A stretch of 64,000 nucleotides of DNA, taken from the NCBI GenBank assembly GCA_963573385.1, contig CAUYLG010033129.1, positions 62,001 through 126,000 of the forward strand, read 5' to 3'. Below, piece by piece: positions 38,315 to 47,110 of the stretch. Position 1 is the first letter of the stretch. Each line of letters begins with the position of its first letter. The notes under the pieces are model-generated. The model was not told the DNA's origin. It was given only the letters and a program-made list of their open reading frames with translations, and did no database searches. The stretch comes from Cacajao melanocephalus. Its lineage: Eukaryota; Chordata; Mammalia; Primates; Pitheciidae. The position numbers and the translations under genes are program-made.

Positions 38315-38510
38315 TCAGATTTGGGTTTTGATTAATTGATACTTCTGTGTGATCATGGCATAGTCACCTAACCTCTTTAGCTGTCGTTTCATCATCTGAA
38401 AAACTCAAATAATACGGCTTCTTCATTAACACTTGAACATTAATAGAAATAACATCCTCAGCTTTTTACAATTCCTGGCACATCATAAGCATATAATAAA
38501 TGGCAGTTTT
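38315..38510 (+). mobile_element. MIR SINE, sense
   Basis: 'tctggtcagatttgggtttt', 'tgtgatcatggcatagtcac', 'ctaacctctttagctg', 'tttcatcatctgaaaaactc', 'aataatacggcttc' and 'ttcctggcacatcataagca' follow the MIR consensus from the Box-B-proximal part to its 3' end. Confidence 0.75.
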
Positions 38511-39601
38511 AGTTTATCACTATTGCATGTTCTTTGTATTCAAAATTCTCAGATCTGGTACATTGATTTTTTTCCTTTCAGATCATGATCATATTTTTTA
38601 AATGTATGCTTACTTTCTCTGAATGATTACTAAATCCAAATTAGTAGAACCAAAAATAGTGAGATTAGATTGCATTTTTGCAAGTCATATTCTATATAAT
38701 GTTTATTCTCCCAAATAAAATGTGACTTTAGTATTCGTTCTGTCTCAAACTTTAGAACTTTGAGTGTGAATAAAAGATCATTTAGTGGTTGAGTACAATG
38801 ACACTCTTATCAAATTCAGATGAATTCTCACTCATCTTTGCAAGACCTTAGTCAGTAAAATGTCTCGAGGAATTATGTAAGAACAGAAAAAATTTAATAT
38901 ACATTGTTGTGAACAATAACTCCACAAGGTAAAACTTCTTCAGCATAATTTGTAGCTTAAATGTAAAGTGTATTCATACACTTTTTATTCTGCAAAAGAA
39001 AGTAATTTAAATATTTATCAAATGTGATTTACATGAAAATACCAATCCTACTTTTCATTTGTGGTGCTGTTCTTGTGCCCCTCAGAGTTGTCTTCTTTAA
39101 ATATACATTTGGAAACAAATTATATTATGATCTAAAATACAAAGAGTAAATACAATGTGGAATGGGGGAGCTTGTAGGAGGAAAAGTGACTGCAGGTTCA
39201 GTGAAAAGAAACTAGCTTGTTGAATTTTTATACACTGAACTACTGAGCAGGCTTATTTAAATCTATTTTCCTTTATGAATTATACATGGCTATCATCACT
39301 GAGATACACTCCCAGGGTTAAAAAAAAAAAAAGAAAAGAAAAGAAAAAAAAGTTTTAAAAGACAATTTACTGATGAGCTGTCAAATGGGAAAAACACATT
39401 CATTTTTTCAATTCTATGGTTGACTTTGACTTTTTCACTAATATTTTAAATAATCTGGCAATGCATTTTATTCGTGTTATTTTTTACTTAAAGAAATAGA
39501 TGAGAATGCTTGCTCTCACTTTTTACTTTCAATATAGAACAAATCTGCATAGGAAGTTGTGAAAACAACAGAGTGCCCTTTGAGGGTCTTTCTGCAGAGG
39601 A
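38511..39601. other. Unique AT-rich stretch
   Basis: No gene seen. A short A/AAAAG-rich simple repeat lies at 39319-39351. Confidence 0.5.
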
Positions 39602-39727
39602 CAGGTAAGCTTCTCTCACCTGCCTGGGCCAGCAGGTAAGATTATGCAGGTGTTTGCCTGCAGGATAATCCTGCTAATTAGGGAACAAACTAGGCTGTAG
39701 AAAGCCATACACAGGTATTTTCAGGTA
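39602..39727 (+). promoter_or_regulatory. Cluster of six CAGGTR E2-box motifs
   Basis: CAGGTA occurs at 39602, 39633, 39712 and 39722, CAGGTG at 39647 and its reverse CACCTG at 39617. All six lie in 126 bp. CAGGTA/G is the binding core of ZEB1/ZEB2 and is also bound by Snail and some bHLH E-proteins. Two of the motifs extend to CAGGTAAG, which is also a consensus 5' splice site. The block has no interspersed repeat. A regulatory role is inferred from motif density only. Confidence 0.35.
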
Positions 39728-40624
39728 AAACTGTTGAAGCAACAAGTCTAAGGAATGATTCGTCCTGTTGCAGTGACTAGAAAATTTCCATCTCTTGATT
39801 TAACTCGCATACTGACCAAAATTCTATTATGCATAAGGTGTGAAAGTCTTAAGGCATTGATAGTCCCATAGGAACGTCTCTGGATAAATATACTAATATT
39901 AACAACCTCAAAAATGATCGTTTTCATCCTGGTAATAAAGAGAAATAGCACAAATTTCACTTTTATTCCTCAAAGATGTCTGGCCATTACCCTTGCTACC
40001 AGTGGGGGAGCCAGTATGTCTCCAGAAGAGGAAGGAAGACAGCCAAGCTCCACCTCTTGCCCTGCCGTGGCCTCATCTTCTAATGACACGAATTCCCAAC
40101 AGCACAGTCCCGTTCATCATCTAAATTATTTGTTTACAAAGTACACCAAATATTTTCTGTACTGGGTTAAAGAGACATAGTTCCTGCCCTACAGGGCTTT
40201 ATCACCTGGTCCAGGATACCACCCTTGGAAATCTCACTTCTTGTTTCCTTGCTCTGTCTAATGGACCTGCAGAGAGGCAAGTTTCCTTGTTTGTCAGTGA
40301 GAAAACAGGATATAGGCCCTGGCTCTAAAGAAAAGGAATTTTAATCTTCTTATTAATAAAATTCTGCGACTGCCATGTTAGTTACCAAGGCAGTGTACAT
40401 CTATATTGTTTCTTATTCAATAGCTCACTATCCCTACACTTTTCTTAAAAGAAAAAAATAAATGTAAGAAATTTTGGAATCTGAAGTTCATTGAAATGGC
40501 TGTAGAAGGTTAGTTGTGATAATTAAATATAATTGTATTGTAGAAGGCTAAAAATATGAGTGTACAAACCAAAAGATTAAGAGATAAACGTGTTAGACTC
40601 AAGGTACTCAGTGTCATTGTGGTA
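39728..40624. other. Unique stretch
   Basis: An 88-codon open frame at 39914-40180 contains a Ser/Thr/Pro-rich part but no recognisable domain. I do not call it a gene. Confidence 0.45.
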
Positions 40625-40636
40625 TACACACACACA

Positions 40637-40694
<58 letters not shown>
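40625..40694. repeat. Compound (AC)n(CT)13(CA)16 microsatellite
   Basis: Six AC units, then 13 CT units (40637-40662), then 16 CA units (40663-40694), all uninterrupted. Such compound tracts are usually highly polymorphic. The CT part is a pure polypyrimidine mirror repeat capable of triplex (H-DNA) formation. Confidence 0.95.
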
Positions 40695-40695
<1 letters not shown>

Positions 40696-41704
40696 TTTAG
40701 GAATATTCTTAGACTCATACCCTAATAGAACTAACCAGAAAATTTTCAATTATATACCCCAATACCTAGATAAAGAAATTTATATCAATGTTTCTTTTGT
40801 TTAATAGACTGAATTTTATTGTCTTCTATTTTATTTCATTATAAAGTTCTGTAGGAGAACACATGGGTTTAATTGGTGCAAAACCAGTCCTTAGTTTTTA
40901 AATGATGACTAAAAGTCTGTAACTTTAGTGCAAGGAAAATATGTCCACCTGATGTATAAACTAGTAGAGTGTACGTTGTAATAAAAAATGGATGGACTCT
41001 AATCACCGGTGCTGTGTTTGAAAGAAAGATTTTTATTTAGACATGCCAAATGCTGCATTAGCTTCTATAAATAATGCCTCCGAAGATGGTAATTTTTAAA
41101 AGGCAACTTTTATAATATATAACATTGTTCACCCTAGAGGTTCTAAATGAGTTTAAATAAACTTTTAAGGTCACATTTTCAATCAGATGCATTGAAATTA
41201 CTGAGACCCAGAAACTGGATTTTCTGCGGCCCTTTTGTACAAACCACTAATGCTGAAGGACCCCAAAATAACAATTCTATTAATAATCATTGTCCTGTCT
41301 AAATTAGCACCAATGACTCAAAATGCTTTGTAGTCTAAGTTCCTTCAAGTTGATTGCATTATCAGAGATCTAATTCAAGTAGTATCCTTTACTAACCAAA
41401 TGCTGAGTCCATGAAGAATCCAGGAGTGGCATTATGATAAACTTACTAATATTACATGCAGAACTGAATAGGTTAAAAAAATAAATTTTTGTAAAATACT
41501 GAAAGTAACAAGCCATCACATCATTTAGAAATATTTCTTCTTATAGTCATTCAAAGAATTAACCATAAATTAACACTAATAGGAAGCCATTTCCGTCCTG
41601 TTTCATAGCCATTGGCTTTGCATTCTCCTTTTGAGGGTCGGTGAAGAAGAATGATGATCACAAATGAGAAACAATGTGAGAAAAGTGTGTGTCTAGAGGA
41701 GCAT
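40695..41704. other. Unique AT-rich stretch
   Basis: Nothing recognised. Confidence 0.5.
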
Positions 41705-41840
41705 CTTGAGTTGTGGAAAGAACATAAACTTGAAGTTTGGCATGCCTGCTTTAGATCCTCTGTGCTGAGATACTCAAATTTCCTTGGGTCTCTTATTCCT
41801 GATTTGTACATTTAAAATAATAATAATAAGATGTTGGGAA
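41705..41840 (+). mobile_element. MIR-like SINE relic, sense
   Basis: 'ttgtggaaagaacataaact', 'gaagtttggcatgcctgctt' and 'tttgtacatttaaaataata' parallel the 5' half and A/T-rich middle of MIRb. Moderately convincing. Confidence 0.5.
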
Positions 41841-42007
41841 CAAATATTCTGTTTCTTTAGTATCATAGGACCGTAGAGGGAGAAGAATTGTGTCCTAGGA
41901 ATGGTACTTCACACACTATACCCAAAAGGCTCAACTGTTGCTGTAACAGGAGACTTGGGAAAAGGTGACTGCTTGTGCAAGCAGAGGATATGGAGGGTAG
42001 ACTGTGG

Positions 42008-42412
42008 GAGACAGAATTCTAAAATGACCCCCCAAATTCCCAACACCTGGCTTGTATGCCCTGTATAATCCCTTTCCCTCAAGTGTGTTTGGGAAGGACA
42101 CATCATAGCTGTGGCTATGATGGCATCTCTCTGTAATCAGGTTACATCGTATGGCAAAGGTGAAGAGATTTTAGATCTCAAGTTAGTTGATTTGGAATTC
42201 ATCTGAAGGGGGATTTTCCCAGGTGGGCCTGGCTCAATCAGGTGAAATTCCTTAACAGAGAGACTGTGCACTTCTAGAGTGAAGAAGCTCTTCCTTTCTG
42301 GCCTTGAGGAAGCAGACAGCCTACTGCAAACTGCCCAAAAGGAAGGGTGGCCTCTAGGGGCTGAGGGTCTCAGTTCTGCAATTGCAAGGAACCCAGTTCT
42401 ACCAACAATGAG
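42008..42412 (+). mobile_element. MLT1-class LTR, sense, truncated by a microsatellite
   Basis: 'gacagaattctaaaatgacc', 'cctgtataatccctttccct', 'gttacatcgtatggcaaagg', 'tgaagagattttagatctca', 'ccaggtgggcctggctcaat', 'caggtgaaattcc', 'ggtggcctctaggggctgag' and 'ccaacaatgag' lie in the order of a common MaLR/MLT1-class LTR. The 3' end is not seen beyond the AT microsatellite. The class is likely; the subfamily is not assigned. Confidence 0.65.
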
Positions 42413-42500
42413 TATATATATATACATATATATATATGTATATATATGTGTGTGTGTGTGTATATATATATGTATATATATATACACATATACATATATA

Positions 42501-42537
<37 letters not shown>
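42413..42537. repeat. (TA)n/(TG)n microsatellite
   Basis: The tract is TA repeats interrupted by a TG run and single CA/GC steps, ending with about 17 uninterrupted TA units. It is self-complementary and could extrude a cruciform. Apparent reading frames across it on both strands encode only Tyr/Ile/Thr repeats. Confidence 0.95.
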
Positions 42538-43377
42538 CTTCTGTTTTGGAGAAAGTCAGCAGGGAGGTGGAAACACAGCAGGGTGAAGAACAAAAAGGAA
42601 TGTGATTGGGTCAAGATGATTGGGAAATGAGAGTGGACAACAGGGCAATTTTCCTAAGTTCCCACTGTTTTACTGGTAATTGCATTTATTGCCTAGAAAA
42701 TACTGCTAATCTGATTGTGCAGTTTGTAGCTGTCCTTATCCTGTTTTCTGATAAGAGTAGTATATACTTCCTTTCATTTCTGATCCAGATTTGTTTTTCT
42801 CGAGAGTCTAAAAGCTTCTCTTTATAAATGAAAGTTATTAATGGAAAGCAATTGTGATCATAAGAGATTTATAGTTTTACAACTATGCAGATATTTCTTT
42901 TACAATTGTTAACTGTTACATCTGTACAAATAGTGCCAACATATACATCTATTCGCTAATAAAGGAGTTAATGTCTGCCCTTTTTATACATTTAATATGT
43001 ATTTCTGGATCCTGCAGTCAAGGAGTCTAAAAAGCAGGAAATCTGTCCATTGACTGACAAAATTCACTTGAATAAGTAGACTGAAGAGAAATTAGGAAAA
43101 AAAATAACAGAAATGAACATGGTTTAAACTGGATAAAAATCTCAAAATACTATGAGTTTGTTTTTAATAAAATTCATAAATCTGGATTTAAAATGAAAAA
43201 ATATGCTTTTGTTAATTTAGTATTTCAGTGAGTGAGATGGCTTATAATCTTTCATGCAAGGCATAGATTTATGAAGTGGGAAGTCAAGGTAATTTTTATA
43301 TAACTATATTAAGTTGAAGATGTAAGACTAAATTTTTCCAATTCAAGTCACTAAACTCTTAAATGTCTAATAGTCAC
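42538..43377. other. Unique stretch
   Basis: No gene or clear repeat. Confidence 0.5.
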
Positions 43378-43720
43378 TCATTTATCTATTAATTTGCACA
43401 TCACTCATTCCACAAGTTGTAACTGAAAATATCTATGTACCAGGAGGTCTGTTAGGCACTGTGGACGCAGAGATGAGAAAGAACAGAGGCCCTTCCCTAA
43501 AATCAGGGCCCACGCACAGTAGTAGAGAGGCAGATGCCCCAAAAATCATTCAAACAAGTTTAAAAAGTAACTGTGAAAAGTGATCAGAGCTACACGGTGG
43601 TGTGAGGACTTCCAAAGAATTATGTCATTTATTCAGTGATGTGAGTAGTGTTAGATGATTCTGGAGACAGAGATAAGTCTGAAATGGATGCCGGTGTCAA
43701 GGAGGTAACAGTGGACAACT
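43378..43720 (+). mobile_element. L2-like LINE relic, sense
   Basis: 'tcactcatttatctattaat', 'tatgtaccaggaggtctgtt', 'aggcactgtggacgcagaga', 'tgagaaagaacagaggccct' and 'caaggaggtaacagtgg' follow L2 landmarks ('catttattcaacaa', 'ctatgtgccaggcactgtgc', 'aaagatgaataag'). Diverged but in order. Confidence 0.55.
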
Positions 43721-44018
43721 GCATATAGGATGATGAGCAGGGGAGGAAACTGGCCTAAAAACTTAGACTTCCGACATTTAGCATTTCTTTGACTCAAATT
43801 GTTTTTCAAACACACATCTTCCTTTATTTTGATTTTCAGTAAAGGACATGAACTAGAAAGCTCTAGAATTATCTTTGCAAAAAGTTTCCTGTTGATAAAT
43901 GGTGGTGCTCTCAGATTATAATTAACGCTATTGTAATCCCAAAAGTGGTGTAATAATTCAGCGAAACAAAGCAACATTGTGCTTACACTGCTATCTCACG
44001 TGGCTTCAGCATTGCTTC

Positions 44019-44093
44019 CGTGTGTGTGTGTGTGTGTGCATGCATGCGTGTGTGTGCATGTGTGTTTGTGTGTCTGTGTATGTGTGTGTGTGT
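44019..44093. repeat. Imperfect (TG)n microsatellite
   Basis: TG runs broken by CA, GC and TT steps. Flanking reading frames yield only Cys/Val repeats. Confidence 0.92.
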
Positions 44094-44652
44094 CTTGCTG
44101 CTTGTCTCATTGCTGCTTATTACACCTTTCCTCCCTTGGGGTCCCCAGCGTGCATAACACATGCACTGGCACCAGTTGTAAAAGAGGGGTTAAGGGCTAT
44201 TTCCAAAATACCATAGGCAATATCTTGTGGATCATCCTAGATACTTTTTATTCAAAGAAAATGAGCTCCACATTTTTTATGTCCAAAGTCCAGATTCATT
44301 CCTGGATAGAAGCCCCAAAATGATGAATCCTGAAATAGAAATGCTTTTGAAAGTCAGTTCTGATTTACTGGTTTTGAACCCAACCCTTGCAAAAGGCCTT
44401 AGAACTGCAGCTGCAGCCCCTGTCCTCTCGACAGAGAGTTGTCTGCTCACCAGTATTTTTAGTGTTTCTCAAAGCAGTAGAGCACAAATACTCTAATCCT
44501 CAGGACACACAAACTTAAACCACAGAGAGCCCATCCTCCTTTCCACCTGCAGGAATGACTGGGACGTCGCGGCTGTGGTCCTTGCTCCAAGCACTCTCTG
44601 TCTGCTTAATTAACAGTTCTGCTTCTGTGTACCCAGAGGAGGCAAATAGCTA

Positions 44653-44776
44653 CTTGTTCTGATTCCAAGTATCAGAAATGGCTCCTTGTGATGTAAGATT
44701 CTTTTCTCGCTTACTCATTCTTGCCTGACATTCAACAGGTAAAGTTAAGCCTTTCTACCCGTAATTAGCCGTGAAG
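44653..44776 (+). repeat. Copy A of a 124 bp local direct duplication
   Basis: 124 bp from 'cttgttctgattccaagtat' to 'attagccgtgaag' recur at 45987-46110 without gaps and with 11 mismatches (about 91% identity). The flanks do not match. The unit is not a repeat family I know. This copy lacks the inverted-repeat bracket seen around copy B. Confidence 0.95.
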
Positions 44777-44821
44777 TTTTGGGCAAGCAAATGCAAAATT
44801 ACAACTCATATCCCTTCCTGA

Positions 44822-44935
44822 TTACAAATCACTTCTACATGTGTGATTTTGTGTATCCCTCACAATCGCCCCATGTGGCAGCCAGAGAAAATATTTTTGT
44901 TCCCATTGTACCAATATGGGAGCTGAGGCTAAGGA
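44822..44935 (-). mobile_element. MIR-like SINE relic, antisense
   Basis: 'cttctacatgtgtgattttg', 'tatccctcacaatcgcccca', 'tgtggcag', 'ttcccattgtaccaatatgg' and 'gagctgaggct' parallel reversed MIR ('ctcacaacaaccctatgagg', 'ccattttacagatgaggaaa'). Confidence 0.5.
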
Positions 44936-45242
44936 GCGGTTTTCTAGAAATAAGTTTAGGGACCTGTAACAGAAATTTTACAATTCTAAATCCCATGTTC
45001 TTTCCAATTATTCATTTACTATCTGAATATATACATAGATTAGAATGTTGTAACACACACAGAGAATAAAACTGATTTCAGATCCTCTAAAGTTAAGTTT
45101 GACAAGATGGAAGGTAAAATTAAAATACCATTCGCCACTGGGAGGAAAAATTAGAAAAGACGTGCTATATTTCAGCAAAGTAGAGGGGAAAAAAAGAAGT
45201 CAAAATAAAAACTAGGGTAAAACTCAGTCACCTTTTAATTTT
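44936..45242. other. Unique stretch
   Basis: Nothing recognised. Confidence 0.5.
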
Positions 45243-45480
45243 TCTGACATAGTAGAAAGAGTACACATGTTTAAGTTTGACAAACCTAGGTTTAAACTTC
45301 AGCTTGGTATCCTACTATTTCTGAGATCTTAGGAGAGTTCCAGAAGCCTCCTTTGTAAAATGCAGATAGTAATACATGCATCTTAAGAGTATTAAATGAG
45401 AAAATGAATGTAATATTTAGCACACCAGCACCGTTATGCTAACCAGTCCTAGTAGTGGTAGTAGAAGCAGTAAAAGTAAC
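45243..45480 (+). mobile_element. MIR SINE, sense
   Basis: 'acatagtagaaagagtacac', 'caaacctaggtttaaacttc', 'ctgagatcttaggagagttc', 'tttgtaaaatgcagatagta' and 'gtattaaatgagaaaatgaa' track the MIR consensus in order, followed by a degenerate AGT/AAT-rich segment. Confidence 0.72.
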
Positions 45481-45759
45481 AGTGGAAGTAATAATAATGA
45501 TAATCATATAACTTAATAATATTTTGAAATGACTGTGAGAGGTTCAGCACTGTCTACTATTTTCTAATGTTGTTCCGTTCTAAATATGCCATTGGATAGT
45601 TGCCATTTGGTGAATATTTCAGACCCTATTTTCTTTCTCTTCCCTCATTATTCATCCTCAGACTCCCTCTCCTCTTCCTAAAGACTCATATATTCAATAA
45701 ATGTTAATAAATATATTGATGTTTCCTGAGCACTTCAGAAGTACATTTGTATGGAATGG

Positions 45760-45783
45760 AAAAAAAAAAAAAAAAAAAAAAAA
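45760..45783. repeat. Poly-A homopolymer (24 bp)
   Basis: Uninterrupted A-run without a recognisable SINE or LINE body on its left. It accounts for the poly-Phe antisense frame over 45694-46044. Confidence 0.92.
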
Positions 45784-45980
45784 CTCAACTTTTTTGGTTT
45801 CACAGAAATAGTACCTAGCTAAAATGTCTGTGAAAAGTTGATTCTTTCTTAAAGAAGAAGAGGGACTCTCCTTTTCAGTTGTGAAGCTATCCATAATGAA
45901 ACCAAGAAAGGGTTGTGTTGTGGGGTGTCTTGCTTTTAATTGGAAAATCTCAAAATCAGGGCCAAGGCAGGAAAGTGTAA

Positions 45981-46126
45981 AGAAGTCTTGTTCTGATTCC
46001 AAGTATCGGAAATGGCTTCTTGTGATGTAAGATTCTTTTCTCACTTATTCATTAATGCCTAAAATTCAACAGGTAAAGTTAAGCCTTTCAACCCATAATT
46101 AGCCATGAAGCCAGAACAAGACTTCT
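45981..46126. repeat. 15 bp perfect inverted repeat bracketing duplication copy B
   Basis: The left arm 'agaagtcttgttctg' at 45981-45995 and the right arm 'cagaacaagacttct' at 46112-46126 are exact reverse complements. Allowing a 2-base gap, four more bases on each outer side also pair ('gtaa' with 'ttac'). The left arm overlaps the first nine bases of the 124 bp unit. Confidence 0.95.
45987..46110 (+). repeat. Copy B of the 124 bp local direct duplication
   Basis: Gap-free against 44653-44776 with 11 differences. It ends 'attagccatgaag' just before the right arm of the inverted repeat. Confidence 0.95.
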
Positions 46127-46235
46127 TTTTACTTCAGAACAAACCACATTGGAGGAGAACAGACAACTGAAGAACTTAAAGTGCAAGGTCTTAAGAATTC
46201 AAGAGCAGTCCAGGGAGCTAAAAGTCAATGTCCTG

Positions 46236-46330
46236 CAACTTGATTTATTTAGCCACCAAAACGCACCAAGCAAGTTCTGGTGTTGGGTACTGCGTTAGGG
46301 GTTTGAAATCCAAAGACATGAAAACATTTC
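46236..46330 (+). mobile_element. Possible L2-like relic
   Basis: 'caccaagcaagttctggtgt', 'tgggtactgcgttaggggtt' and 'tgaaatccaaagacatgaaa' vaguely follow the L2 pattern 'gtgccaggcactgtgctagg' and 'gatacaaagatgaa'. Weak. Confidence 0.35.
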
Positions 46331-46956
46331 TTTGAGGCTTTCTGGCTACAGCTCTGAAAACATTAAGGAAGCAATCAGTTAAATCAGAAAATTTTTGTAA
46401 GAAAGGAGCCAAATAGCCCCATGGATTTGATAAACCAATGTCTTACAAAAAAGTGCGAAGTGTAAACTGAAGTTGATCACTAGAGAGATTACAAATCATG
46501 ACTAGCCCTTGGGCATTCACAAGAAGCCAGCTACTTGAGGCCCGGTATGAGGTAAGAGGAGCCCAAGTTTGCATCTATTTTCATATCCTGAAGATTGTCT
46601 CAGAGATTGCATCGCTAGTGCTAATCAAAAGGAGATCACATTTCTAGATCCACAGTTATTTCCAGCATTGGTCAAAATGCCAATGAGTGCTAGTGACTAA
46701 AGATAGCAACATGAATGTGAATACCTTTCAGGATAGCTAGGGAAAGTATGTTGAGCAGAACAGAGAAAATAGTACCGTGGAGGACAGGTAACAAGCAGAG
46801 AGGTAAGAAAACATGCCTTGCCATGTCCAGTGATCACAGAGGCATTTATTTTCTGCAAGAATTCAAGAGTCATTTAGTCTTGGCACTTCCAACATGGTCC
46901 TTCATACTGCCACTTCTTCTAGAATAGGGGCTTTGCTCTCACTCTTCCTGAAATAA
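46331..46956. other. Unique stretch
   Basis: No gene or repeat recognised. Confidence 0.5.
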
Positions 46957-47110
46957 GACAGGTTTGAATCCCAGCTATTCCAACCCCTAAAAGCTGGGTT
47001 TGAATCCCAGCTTTTCTAATCACGAGCTATGTGTTTTAAAGCTTCAATTTCTTTATAAGTGAGTTGGAGAATATAGTCATCTCAAATTAAAGTTTATAAC
47101 CTACATACAA
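46957..47110 (+). mobile_element. MIR SINE with a 36 bp internal repeat
   Basis: 'gggtttgaatcccagctttt', 'taatcacgagctatgtgttt' and 'taaagcttcaatttctttat' follow MIR. The 16-mer 'ggtttgaatcccagct' occurs at 46961 and 46997, so a piece of the MIR was tandemly duplicated or two MIRs abut. Confidence 0.65.

Noticed and set aside
39914..40180. 88-codon frame with a Ser/Thr/Pro-rich stretch
   Set aside because: No recognisable family. The end is low-complexity and no splice context supports it.
42137..42605. Open frames of 108-122 codons on both strands
   Set aside because: They are created by the TA/TG microsatellite and the adjacent LTR; the products are Tyr/Ile/Thr repeats.
45694..46044. 116-codon antisense open frame
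   Set aside because: It depends on a 24 bp poly-A read as poly-Phe and shows no domain.
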